Shown here: positions 9,052 to 16,490 of the stretch, piece after piece
How positions within the stretch are numbered: the stretch's first letter is position 1
How the letters are laid out: every line of letters starts with the position of its first letter
DNA from: SPCO01 sp963809045
Lineage (GTDB): Bacteria; Chloroflexota; Limnocylindria; Limnocylindrales; CSP1-4
Length of the DNA: 64,000 bases
Direction of reading: 5' to 3'
NCBI GenBank assembly: GCA_963809045.1
Contig: CAWEHW010000004.1
Coordinates: 1,860,001 to 1,924,000, forward strand
Notes under the pieces: generated by a model
Databases searched by the model: none
What the model was told of the DNA's origin: nothing
Seen by the model: the letters and a program-made list of their open reading frames with translations, nothing else
Translations under genes and position numbers: made by a program

Positions 9052-9612
9052 TCACGACACTTCCGCTGCCGCTTTCAGCCGCTCGAGCAGGGCGATCGTC
9101 GTGGTCCAGCTGCGGATCGTCATCGACTTGTACAGCGGCGTGGTGATGGCCCTGTTGAGGCGGCTCTTCGTGCGTTGGGCGCTGAGCCGCTGCGAGTAGA
9201 TGACGTCTTTGCCCGGCCAGACACGGTCGACCTCGGGGTGCGGGTCGAAGACCTCCATCGCCGTCGTCGCATCGACTCCGATCAGGAAGATCGCATCGCT
9301 GTGATACAGCTCGGGATGCGCGCCAAAGCCCTTGGGCCGCTCGTCCACGACGGCCTGCAGCTGCGCGCGGGTCAGGACCGCGACGGCGACGAGCTCGCTG
9401 TCGAGCCTGAAGGTCCGGGGGAGTGCCGCTTCGATCTTCTGCTTGATCTCTGTGGCTGGGCGGTCGGAGCGGAGGATCGCGTTGCCGCTGGCGATGTAGG
9501 TGGAGACGTTCGAATAGCCGAGCCTCTCCAACAGTTCTCGCAGGGGCGCCATCGGCACCTTGTTCTTGCCGCCGACGTTGAGGCCGCGAAAGAGCACGAG
9601 GTAGTCCTTCAC
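9052..9612 (-). CDS. DUF1697 family protein
   Basis: 186 residues beginning YLVLFRGLNVGGKN, the hallmark N-terminus of DUF1697, then PLRELLERLGYSNVSTYIASGN and the late SRLNRAI/YKSMTIRSW region. The family is widespread and uncharacterised, with a two-lobed alpha/beta fold. GTG 9612 fits the family start; the longer frame to 9690 would overlap the divergent gene at 9664. A weak GATCCT -10 (9619-9624) lies 6 bases upstream. A relic of a second copy lies at 5474-5529. Confidence 0.85.
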   Translation of the reverse strand: MKDYLVLFRGLNVGGKNKVPMAPLRELLERLGYSNVSTYIASGNAILRSDRPATEIKQKIEAALPRTFRLDSELVAVAVLTRAQLQAVVDERPKGFGAHPELYHSDAIFLIGVDATTAMEVFDPHPEVDRVWPGKDVIYSQRLSAQRTKSRLNRAITTPLYKSMTIRSWTTTIALLERLKAAAEVS

Positions 9613-9663
9613 GCGGTCAGGATCGCATGACACACCCACGACCGGGATCGATATGCTCCGCGC

Positions 9664-10110
9664 GTGGCGCACTACACGTTCAACATCCATGTCGATGCCC
9701 CACCCGAGCGCGTGTTCGCCCTCTGGACGGACCTCCAGCGCATGGGCGAATGGGTCGGTGGCGTCACCGGCGTAACGGACGTCTCCGGGCCGGTGGATCG
9801 CGTGGGAACGACCTACGTCGTTCGCTTCGGGCCGGTCAAGAGTCCGACCGAGGTCCTGGAGGCCGATCCGCCTCGCCGTTTCGCGACCCGCTTCGGTAGC
9901 TGGGTGCTGCGTGGCAAGTCGAGCGCGACCTTCGAGCCCGACGGCGACGGGACACGAGTCACCCAGGAGTTCGAAACCGTTGGACGGATCTCAGGCATCT
10001 CGTCGTGGGTGTTCTCGCGCGGCTCCTACGAGGGCAGCTTCCGTGGGGAGCTCGAGAAGTTCGGCAGGCTCGCCGAACGTGAGGCTCGCGAGAGCGCTCA
10101 GCGAGCATGA
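9664..10110 (+). CDS. SRPBCC family protein
   Basis: 148 residues of the SRPBCC/polyketide-cyclase fold (YTFNIHVDAPPERVFALW at the start, long C-terminal helix at the end). It is a ligand-binding cavity protein of unknown ligand. GTG 9664 is preceded by TATGCT at 9652-9657 with a 6-base gap, so the message is probably leaderless. It is divergent from the DUF1697 gene with only 51 bases between the start codons, so the two promoters face apart in a very short interval. A hairpin at 10118-10141 follows the stop. Confidence 0.82.
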   Translation: MAHYTFNIHVDAPPERVFALWTDLQRMGEWVGGVTGVTDVSGPVDRVGTTYVVRFGPVKSPTEVLEADPPRRFATRFGSWVLRGKSSATFEPDGDGTRVTQEFETVGRISGISSWVFSRGSYEGSFRGELEKFGRLAEREARESAQRA

Positions 10111-10117
10111 AAATGAC

Positions 10118-10141
10118 GCCCCCGGCACGGGTGCCGAGGGC
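10118..10141. terminator. GC-rich hairpin between convergent genes
   Basis: An 11-base-pair stem with one G-T pair (GCCCCCGGCAC ... GTGCCGAGGGC) and a 2-base loop lies between the SRPBCC stop and the stop of the convergent mini-protein gene. On the minus strand it is followed by a short T-rich stretch (GTCATTTTC), so it may terminate both genes. Confidence 0.55.
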
Positions 10142-10163
10142 GCTGTGAGCGGTGTCGGGTCGG

Positions 10164-10400
10164 TCAGTTGCCGATCCCTCCGTCGGGCTCGACGGGAAGG
10201 ATGACCTCGCCGCCGATGCCGCCATCGGGCTCGACCGGAAGGACGATGCCGCCGCCGATCCCGCCGTCGGGCTCGACGGGGAGGACGCTCGGCGAGCTCG
10301 CGTAGGCGAAGGCGACCGATCCAAGGGCGACGAGCACGACCAGGGTGAGGGCGATCGCGAAGCGACCGAACCGCCGCTGGGTGGATGCGATGAGTTTCAT
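10164..10400 (-). CDS. Exported mini-protein made of three 14-residue repeats
   Basis: 78 residues from ATG 10400, which has AAGGAA 10 bases upstream; an earlier in-frame ATG at 10436 lacks a Shine-Dalgarno. A basic start and a hydrophobic segment of about 22 residues ending near ALGSVAFAYA look like a signal peptide or anchor. The rest is three near-identical units LPVEPDGGIGG(G/E)(I/V), the last shorter and ending in N. No family is recognised. The mature part has negative charge (E, D), Pro and Gly and no Cys. It could be a cell-surface ligand, a cation binder or an anchored peptide; nothing in the neighbourhood fixes the role. Confidence 0.6.
   Translation of the reverse strand: MKLIASTQRRFGRFAIALTLVVLVALGSVAFAYASSPSVLPVEPDGGIGGGIVLPVEPDGGIGGEVILPVEPDGGIGN
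10167..10286. repeat. Three tandem 42-bp coding repeats
   Basis: Units at 10245-10286, 10203-10244 and 10167-10202 (last one 36 bp) encode the 14-residue repeats of the exported mini-protein. Codons differ slightly between units (for example CTCGACGGG against CTCGACCGG), so the repeat is old enough to have diverged at silent sites while the protein stayed almost identical. Confidence 0.85.
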
Positions 10401-10554
10401 GAGGGGCTGGTTCCTTGTAGCTGTGGTGGTTGTCATTGGTGAACGGGCGCCTGTTCACTCACGAGACGAAGGCCGCGGATCGGCGGTTCCTGCCTGGGAT
10501 GCGACGAATGTCATCGGTTGTGGCGGCCAAACGTCGACAAAACCGCGCACGGCG

Positions 10555-10806
10555 AGGCGGATCACGGATGACGGCGAGCTGCGTGCAATGGCGGACGTGT
10601 ACCGCACCAAGCTCGAGTGGCCGTTCGAGGTGAAGGATGGTGGTTTCGTCGGCCCGAATGCGCCCACCGCGGGGCCACCCCCCTACTCCGTTTTCAAGAT
10701 CACGCCGTCCACGATCTTTGGCCTGCCGGGCATGCTCGGCATGGAGGAGTTCAAGCCTGACGAGCTCCCTCGGCCGACACGCTGGGACTTCGCGCCGAAG
10801 ACGTAG
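10555..10806 (+). pseudogene. C-terminal fragment of a PPOX (pyridoxamine-oxidase fold) protein
   Basis: The frame reads RRITDDGELRAMADVYRTK, WPFEVKDGGFVGP, AGPPPYSVFKITPSTIFG and ends PTRWDF, which matches the last 80 residues of flavin- or F420-binding pyridoxamine 5'-phosphate oxidase-like proteins. The N-terminal barrel half is missing: upstream the frame is open but unlike the family and overlaps the mini-protein gene. It is probably a relic. Its stop codon TAG forms the first bases of the -10 box of the next gene. Confidence 0.65.
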
Positions 10807-10816
10807 CATTGCCCCG

Positions 10817-11488
10817 ATGAGCGAGAAGCGCACGACGGCTCGAGCATTTCACGACGCCGTCGGAGTCGAGGACTGGCGGGTCCTGTTCCTGGGCGCCCAC
10901 GCCTACTTCCAGGTCGGATCGTTCGCGGAAGCAGCACGTTTCGTGGCCGCGATCGCCGAGGTTGCGGAGGCTGTGGGCCACTTCCCCGACGTGGACGTGC
11001 GACCCGAGGGCGTCACCGTCCGGACCGCCTCCGGGGACTACGGAGCGCTGAGCCAGCGTGATGTCGAGCTGGCACGCCAAATTTCGGCAGAAGCTCGGAA
11101 GCTGCGGATCGAGCCGGATCCCTCCCAGGTCCAGGTCGTGGGCATTGCGGTGGCACAGGACGCCGGCAGCGACGTCGGTCCATTTTGGGCGGCGGCCCTC
11201 GGGTACAGGAGCCTTGGACCGAAGGAAGACGTCGTCGATCGGCACCGACGTAACCCGTACGTGTCGTTCCAAAGCCTTCGCCCTCCCAAGCCGGGGCGTG
11301 GCCGGACCCACATCGACGTCAGCGTGCCGGCCGATCAGGCCGAAGCAAGAGTCGCGGCGGCACTCGAGGCTGGCGGACGCCTGGCGGACGATACGCATGC
11401 GCCCGATTGGTGGACACTTGCGTCGCCCGAGAACCACGGGGTCGACATCGCGGCCTGGCCGGACGTCGAGGACGACGAGGAGGACTGA
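10817..11488 (+). CDS. Pterin-4a-carbinolamine dehydratase fused to a VOC domain
   Basis: 223 residues. Residues 1 to about 90 match 4a-hydroxytetrahydrobiopterin dehydratase (PCD/DCoH): ARAFHDAVG, then VAEVAEAVGHFPDVDVRPEG with the HFPD-type active-site motif. Residues 110-215 form a glyoxalase/VOC-like domain (GSDVGPFWAAALGY, then HIDVSVP and PENHGVDIAAWPD). PCD dehydrates 4a-hydroxy-pterin to recycle pterin cofactors. No pterin-dependent hydroxylase lies nearby, so the partner is unknown. ATG 10817 is 7 bases after TAGCAT (10804-10809), implying a leaderless message. Confidence 0.85.
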   Translation: MSEKRTTARAFHDAVGVEDWRVLFLGAHAYFQVGSFAEAARFVAAIAEVAEAVGHFPDVDVRPEGVTVRTASGDYGALSQRDVELARQISAEARKLRIEPDPSQVQVVGIAVAQDAGSDVGPFWAAALGYRSLGPKEDVVDRHRRNPYVSFQSLRPPKPGRGRTHIDVSVPADQAEARVAAALEAGGRLADDTHAPDWWTLASPENHGVDIAAWPDVEDDEED

Positions 11489-11525
11489 GCCTCGCGGCTA
11501 GCCTCGACGTCAGCCGGCGCAATGG

Positions 11526-13538
11526 TCACCCGCGCTTGGCCAGCGAGGCGAGCCAGGCGTCCCGGTCCAGCGGGCTCGGGCTCGAGCGTTCGCGGCGTGG
11601 TGGATCACTGCCGATGGGCTGATAGCCGCCCGGGCGAGTCTCCAGGATCCCCTCCCCCATCGACAACCCCGGCAGCTGGTGCTGGATTGTGCGCACGCGG
11701 TCGACAGCCATGACGGCCGACGCCCGCGTGACGCCATTCGCGGAGAACTGTCCCGTGACCCGGCCGCCGAGACGCCCCAGCGTCCCCAGGACGGCCTGTG
11801 CGGTCGAGCTCGGCATTTCCAGCGACAGGTTGGCCATGGGCTCGCAGACCCATGTCCCGGCTCGCTCCAGGGCCTGCGCCAGGACGAGCTGCGTCAATCG
11901 ACGGAAGTCACTCGCCGACGTCTCGGGTGACCCGTACCCGCAGTCGGTGATGGTCACCCGGCAATCGGTGACCTGCCAGCCTGCGAGTCCCTCCGCGAGC
12001 GCTTCGTGGACGTACACCGCCATCTGCATCGAGAAGGCCTCGGAGGTCTTGTAGATGTAGAGCGGCACGAGCCGGTTCTCCAGGTCGACCCCGACCTCGA
12101 CGCCGGAGTCGAAGGGCGCGGGCTCGATCCGGAGGGCAAGGGTGGCGCGGAACGGGTTGGAGCTCAGCGGGGAGCTTCGCCCCGTGATATTCGTCTTCGT
12201 CTTGGCATGCAGGATCTCCTCGGCCTCGCCGACCCGCGCCGGCCGCTCGATGCACACGACGGTCGTCTCGCGGAAATCGGCAACGACGCCGTACTCGCGC
12301 TCGAGCGTCGCCTGGATGACCTCCTTCTGGACCTCGCCGTACAGCGAGACCCAGATCTCCGAGCGATGGTCGTCCTGCCGAACATCGATCAGCGGGTCCT
12401 GCTCAGCAAGCTGCCCGAGCGCCGCCCGAAGCGAACCCGCCTGCTCGGGCAACCGCGGGAAGACGACCGCTTCGAGCGCGGGACGCGGAAAGCGAGCGAC
12501 CGCGTCCTGCCCAGGCGGCGGGTCACCGAGCGCGTCGCCCACGCGGACCGCACCGAGGCCACGGATCATCGCCATCTCCCCGGCCATGACCGCATCGCGT
12601 CGGGTGGCATGTGCCGGGGCGAAGACCCGGATCGAGGTTGCTTTCGCCTCCTCGCCCCCACCGATCCGGATCCGCTGGCGCGGGCGCAAGGTCCCCGCGA
12701 ACAGGCGCGCGTAGGCGACGCGCTCACCCGATGGCGTGCGCTCGATCTTGAACACGCGGCCTGAAACCGGGGCTTCCGGGTCGCCGCCCTGGCTCGCGAG
12801 GAGCTCGCCGATCCCGGCGAGGAGGATGTCGACGCCGGTCCCGCGCCCTGCCGAGCCGAAGAACACGGGATGGACCGCGCCGCGACGGGTCTGCAGCGCC
12901 AGCTGATCTCGCAAGCCCGGGTACGAAACTGAAGCCTCATCGCCGACGTAGGCGCGGAGCATGGCGTCGTCATGCTCGGCGAGCGTCTCGCTGAGGGTTT
13001 CGCGGTGGGCCTCGTCGTCGGCCGTCAGCGCCCGGACATTCGCGTCCGGTCGGCCGGCGTCACGGGAGGTCGTCATCGCGACGACTGATGGCGCGAGACG
13101 GCGGGCCATGGTCTCGACGACGGCTTCGGGATCGGCGCCAGCCCGGTCGACCTTGTTCACGAAGATCAGGGTCGGGACAGCGAGGCGCTGCAGCGCTCGG
13201 AAGAGGAGTGGCGTCTGGGGCTGGACGCCCTCGACCGCCGAGACCACGAGGACGGCGCCGTCGAGCACGCCGAGGACGCGTTCGACTTCGGCAATGAAGT
13301 CGGGGTGGCCCGGCGTGTCGACGAGGTTGACCGCCAGGTCATCGATCAGGAACGAGGCAACGGCGGAACGGATGGTGATGCCGCGCTCGCGTTCGAGCTC
13401 GAGGGAGTCGGTCTGGGTGGTGCCGGCGTCGACGCTGCCGACGTGATCGATGGCGCCTGCGGTGTAGAGCAGTCGCTCGCTGAGGGTGGTCTTACCGGCG
13501 TCGACGTGTGCGAGGATTCCGAGATTGAGCGTGCGCAT
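11526..13538 (-). CDS. EF-G-like ribosomal protection GTPase, Otr(A)/Tet(M) type
   Basis: 670 residues. G1 AHVDAGKTT, G2/switch ERERGITIRSA, G3 DTPGHPDFI and G4 NKVD are intact, followed by EF-G domains II-V including the domain-IV segment with SPETSASDF. Length and the absence of an EF-G-type insert fit ribosomal protection proteins that chase tetracyclines from the A site, as in actinobacterial Otr(A). The native role may be release of other ribosome-bound compounds. A GAGG element precedes ATG 13538. Whether it gives resistance cannot be told from sequence alone. Confidence 0.88.
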   Translation of the reverse strand: MRTLNLGILAHVDAGKTTLSERLLYTAGAIDHVGSVDAGTTQTDSLELERERGITIRSAVASFLIDDLAVNLVDTPGHPDFIAEVERVLGVLDGAVLVVSAVEGVQPQTPLLFRALQRLAVPTLIFVNKVDRAGADPEAVVETMARRLAPSVVAMTTSRDAGRPDANVRALTADDEAHRETLSETLAEHDDAMLRAYVGDEASVSYPGLRDQLALQTRRGAVHPVFFGSAGRGTGVDILLAGIGELLASQGGDPEAPVSGRVFKIERTPSGERVAYARLFAGTLRPRQRIRIGGGEEAKATSIRVFAPAHATRRDAVMAGEMAMIRGLGAVRVGDALGDPPPGQDAVARFPRPALEAVVFPRLPEQAGSLRAALGQLAEQDPLIDVRQDDHRSEIWVSLYGEVQKEVIQATLEREYGVVADFRETTVVCIERPARVGEAEEILHAKTKTNITGRSSPLSSNPFRATLALRIEPAPFDSGVEVGVDLENRLVPLYIYKTSEAFSMQMAVYVHEALAEGLAGWQVTDCRVTITDCGYGSPETSASDFRRLTQLVLAQALERAGTWVCEPMANLSLEMPSSTAQAVLGTLGRLGGRVTGQFSANGVTRASAVMAVDRVRTIQHQLPGLSMGEGILETRPGGYQPIGSDPPRRERSSPSPLDRDAWLASLAKRG

Positions 13539-13714
13539 GGGACCTCATGCCTTCCAAGGAGGTAGTCACCTTCTGGCTGGACATGCGTGCTCCCATTTCG
13601 CTCCCTTCTCGCGGCTCTGCGCTCTGAACGGCGTTCATCCTAGCGCGGGTCGATCGTGCGTGCGTCGGTGGTCCGGCCTCCACGCGCAGGTCCCCGCGGT
13701 ATCCTGTGCGGCCC

Positions 13715-14440
13715 ATGGCGAACGAGATCACGGTTCCGCTGCTCCCTTGTCCGTCCATCGATGAGATCGAAGCGTTCTACGGCATGCTCGGGTTCGAGCG
13801 CACCTACTACCAGAAGGTCCCGAACCCGTACGTGGCACTCCGACGCGAAGACATCAACCTGCATTTCTTCGGCATGCCCAACTACAAGCCGGAGGACTCA
13901 TACAGCACCTGCCTGATCGTCGTTGAGGACATCGGGGAGCTGTACCGGAGCTTTGCCGACGGCATGCGCGCAGCCCACGGCAAACTCCTGGTCTCCGGCA
14001 TTCCCCGGATGACCCGGCCCCGCAAACGCAAGAACGCCGACAACCTTTCCGGGTTCGCGGTCATCGATCCCGGTGGCAACTGGATCAGGATCACCGCCGC
14101 GAAGGCGGCTCCCGAGGACGCCGCGCGGACGACCGGCAAGCTGGGCGCGATCCTGGCCAACGCCGTCGTGATGGGCGACTCTCATGGCTTCGATGCCCGC
14201 GCGGCGCAGATCCTCGATGACGCAATCGCGCGGCACGCGGACTCCGCTTCGGCGACTGAGCGGGTGGAAGCGCTGGCCTACCGAGCCGAGCTTGCGCTCC
14301 GACTCGACGATCCGGCTGCTGCCACTCTCGCACTCGCCCAGGCGCACGACGTGCCATTGTCCGACGCGGAACGGGACGTGCTCGCCGACGTCATCGCCGG
14401 CCTGGACGACATGGGCAACCCGGGCGCCAAGCGAACCTGA
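13715..14440 (+). CDS. VOC (bleomycin-resistance-like) protein with helical C-terminal extension
   Basis: 241 residues. Residues 1-130 are a VOC module (LPCPSIDEIEAFYGMLGF, then VALRREDINLHFFG and SGFAVIDPGGNWIRI) like bleomycin-binding or glyoxalase proteins. A helical extension of about 100 residues follows, with TPR-like alternation (AAQILDDAIARHAD ... EALAYRAELALRLDD). Such proteins sequester or transform small molecules. ATG 13715 follows TATCCT (13700-13705) by 9 bases; the alternative GTG 13706 touches the -10 box and is rejected. Confidence 0.82.
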   Translation: MANEITVPLLPCPSIDEIEAFYGMLGFERTYYQKVPNPYVALRREDINLHFFGMPNYKPEDSYSTCLIVVEDIGELYRSFADGMRAAHGKLLVSGIPRMTRPRKRKNADNLSGFAVIDPGGNWIRITAAKAAPEDAARTTGKLGAILANAVVMGDSHGFDARAAQILDDAIARHADSASATERVEALAYRAELALRLDDPAAATLALAQAHDVPLSDAERDVLADVIAGLDDMGNPGAKRT

Positions 14441-14547
14441 CGTCCAGCCGTCGTACGTGAGCGACGGCGACTCGGTCAGGAATTCCGTGCGGTTTGCGGC
14501 TCGAACACGACGACCGTAGTCGTCGACCCGTGGGTCCCTGGCGTAGC

Positions 14548-14949
14548 TCATTGCCGGTACTCGCTCAGCTCGAAGAGGTGGCCGTCAGGGTCACGCAGGA
14601 AGCAACGAGTCTCCGCTCCATTCGTGATCGGCTCCGTCAGGAACGTCCCGCCTCGGGCTCGCAGCAGCTCGTACGTTGCCTGGCAGTCGTCGACGCGGAT
14701 GGTGAACAGGTTATCCCTCACGTTCGCGTCGGCTGGCGGCGCGAGCGTGACGCCCGGCTTGTCATCGGTGGGTTCGCCGCCCTCGACCAGCAGGAGCCAC
14801 GCGCCAGCGAAGCTCAGCACGACCGACGACGCGTACTCGCGGTACAAGGTCGCCCCGAGCACGTCCGTGTACCACGACTTCGAGCGCGCCGGGTCGGCCA
14901 CGACGAGGATGTGGGTCAGGGCGGTGTCGGGCTTCGGGAAGGTGGTCAA
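14548..14949 (-). CDS. VOC family protein
   Basis: 133 residues starting at TTG 14949, which has an AGGAG Shine-Dalgarno 7 bases upstream located across the stop of the preceding gene (14961). The fold motifs are HILVVADPARSKSWYTDVLG, FTIRVDDC and a terminal CFLRDPDGHLFELSEY. It is probably a dioxygenase-like or glyoxalase-like small-molecule protein. With the TPR gene just upstream (11-base gap) it forms a two-gene operon. The long frame reaching 15840 is antisense/overlap noise. Confidence 0.82.
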   Translation of the reverse strand: MTTFPKPDTALTHILVVADPARSKSWYTDVLGATLYREYASSVVLSFAGAWLLLVEGGEPTDDKPGVTLAPPADANVRDNLFTIRVDDCQATYELLRARGGTFLTEPITNGAETRCFLRDPDGHLFELSEYRQ

Positions 14950-14960
14950 CGCAAGGCTCC

Positions 14961-15971
14961 TTACTCCTTCAGGGCGAAGGCCACGCCCTTGTCCAGGTCG
15001 AGCGCCGTGCCTGCGGCACGCGCCCGTTCGATGTCTGTCGAGGACCCCCTTGCTGAGAGCGCCTCGAGCGTGCCCTCGTATTGCTCGCGTTCGTCCGGTG
15101 GCCATTCGCCACCTGCCTTCCCGAGGAGCGACTCCGCGATGCCGACGAGGGTCGCGGCACGTTCCAGTCGTCCCTGCGCGGCCGTGACCGCTGCGAGCCC
15201 GTTGATCACCCACGGGATGGCCATCTCGTCCCGTTTCGCGACCACGATCCGGAGCGCATCGCGGGACAACGCCTCCGCCCGGGCCAGGTTCCCGAGCCGG
15301 CGCTCGACCATGCTCAGGTTGGATGACTCGACGAACACGATGAACTCGTTGCCGGTCTCGCGAGCGTGGTCGAGCCGCTCCGTCATGACATCGCGGGCGC
15401 CCTCGTAGTCGCCGGACATCTGCAGTGCGACCCCGAGGACGTGGTCCGCGCTGGACCGACCCTCGCTGTCGGGCAGATCCCGCGTCACCTCCATCGCTTC
15501 GCGAAGCAGGACCACAGCCCTGGCCGGATCGTCGTTCAGGGCGACCCGTGCGGAACCGGCCAGCGAGAGAGCAACCACGTTCGAGTCGCCTGACGCCACG
15601 GCGAGCCTGCGAGCTTCGACAAAGCGCCCCTCCGCGAGATCGTACCGACCGGCCCAGAAGACCAGGTACCCATGGTCGTAGATGGCCCTCGCCCGACTCG
15701 GGTCCGCGAACGCCCGGTCGGCGATCGCGCGACGGAACCATGCCTCGCCATCGTCGATCCGTTTTGTGGCCATCCAGAACGGCACGAGGGCCGTGGCCAG
15801 CTGGTCCGCTTCGCTCACCCGGCCCTGGTCGAGGTACCACGTCATGGCCTCGCGCATGTCGGCGTACTGTCGCTCGAAGTCTTGGATCGCCGAGGCGTCG
15901 TCCCCGCGACGCATCCCCGCGCGCGCCTCAACGGCTGCGGCCAAGAGCGTGCCGGCGGCTTCGGCGTCCAC
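14961..15971 (-). CDS. TPR-repeat protein resembling the C-terminal part of SARP/LuxR-type regulators
   Basis: 336 residues, almost fully alpha-helical, with repeated pairs of helices (for example DQLATALVPFWMATKRIDDGEAWF and LLREAMEVTRDLPDSEG). This is the TPR region normally found behind an ATPase and HTH domain in large LuxR-family or SARP regulators, but no HTH or ATPase is encoded here. GTG 15971 is supported by TATCAT at 15979-15984, 7 bases upstream. It may be a stand-alone scaffold or the surviving tail of a larger regulator. Confidence 0.7.
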   Translation of the reverse strand: MDAEAAGTLLAAAVEARAGMRRGDDASAIQDFERQYADMREAMTWYLDQGRVSEADQLATALVPFWMATKRIDDGEAWFRRAIADRAFADPSRARAIYDHGYLVFWAGRYDLAEGRFVEARRLAVASGDSNVVALSLAGSARVALNDDPARAVVLLREAMEVTRDLPDSEGRSSADHVLGVALQMSGDYEGARDVMTERLDHARETGNEFIVFVESSNLSMVERRLGNLARAEALSRDALRIVVAKRDEMAIPWVINGLAAVTAAQGRLERAATLVGIAESLLGKAGGEWPPDEREQYEGTLEALSARGSSTDIERARAAGTALDLDKGVAFALKE

Positions 15972-16060
15972 GTGCCCAATGATATGGAGGTGGCCGCGTG
16001 CCGGGAACCAAGCGCCGCTTCACGGGGTATGAAGCGCAAGCCGCGGTTGACGCGTCTCGA

Positions 16061-16079
16061 TATACTGGGGGGGAGTATA
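16061..16079. promoter_or_regulatory. RcnR/CsoR-family-like operator
   Basis: The sequence TATACTGGGGGGGAGTATA is a near-perfect inverted repeat around a G7 run. It matches the published E. coli RcnR recognition pattern TACT-G6-N-AGTA exactly. It ends 12 bases before the ATG of the membrane protein at 16092 and would cover its -10 region; TTGACG at 16048-16053 is a candidate -35. The RcnR/CsoR/FrmR family senses nickel/cobalt, copper or formaldehyde. No repressor of this family is encoded in the window. Confidence 0.6.
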
Positions 16080-16091
16080 CGGAGAAGCGTC

Positions 16092-16469
16092 ATGCAGCGT
16101 CCTATTCGCACCATTGCCTACGGTTTCCTCATCTGGTGGATCTGGTTTGGCTTCTTCGGGATTTCCCGCCTGTTCCCCGAGAGCGTCACGTCCGCGCCAT
16201 CGTTCGCAACGGTTCGGCTCCTCGTCCTCGTCCTGCTCGTCGTGTTCTTCGCCGTCGATTACCTGCGACGGGTCGAGCTGAGCTCGTACACCGAGGGCCT
16301 GGTCGTCGGCCTCATCTGGGCCGCCCTGATGGTCGCCAACGACCTGGGTCACAACCTGTTCATGGAGTCGATGGATGTCGGCGTCTACCTGACGACGTTC
16401 GCACCCCTGTACCTGTGGATCCCGATCGCGACGATCATCCTCTTTGGGCGTCTCAGGGGCCGAGCCTGA
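16092..16469 (+). CDS. Four-helix integral membrane protein behind a metal- or formaldehyde-type operator
   Basis: 125 residues with four predicted membrane helices (about 9-29, 42-62, 66-86, 97-118). No family is recognised. A GGAGA Shine-Dalgarno lies 6 bases before ATG 16092. The only clue to function is the RcnR/CsoR-like operator directly upstream, which suggests induction by a metal ion or a reactive aldehyde; the protein has no His/Cys-rich stretch. The in-frame extension to 15672 is antisense to the TPR gene and is rejected. Confidence 0.65.
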   Translation: MQRPIRTIAYGFLIWWIWFGFFGISRLFPESVTSAPSFATVRLLVLVLLVVFFAVDYLRRVELSSYTEGLVVGLIWAALMVANDLGHNLFMESMDVGVYLTTFAPLYLWIPIATIILFGRLRGRA

Positions 16470-16490
16470 GGAGCGGCTCGACGAGAGCGG

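Noticed and set aside
13492..13758. Leader peptide for the Otr(A)-like gene (Tet(M)-style attenuation)
   Set aside because: A frame overlaps the start, but no leader hairpins or terminator are visible.
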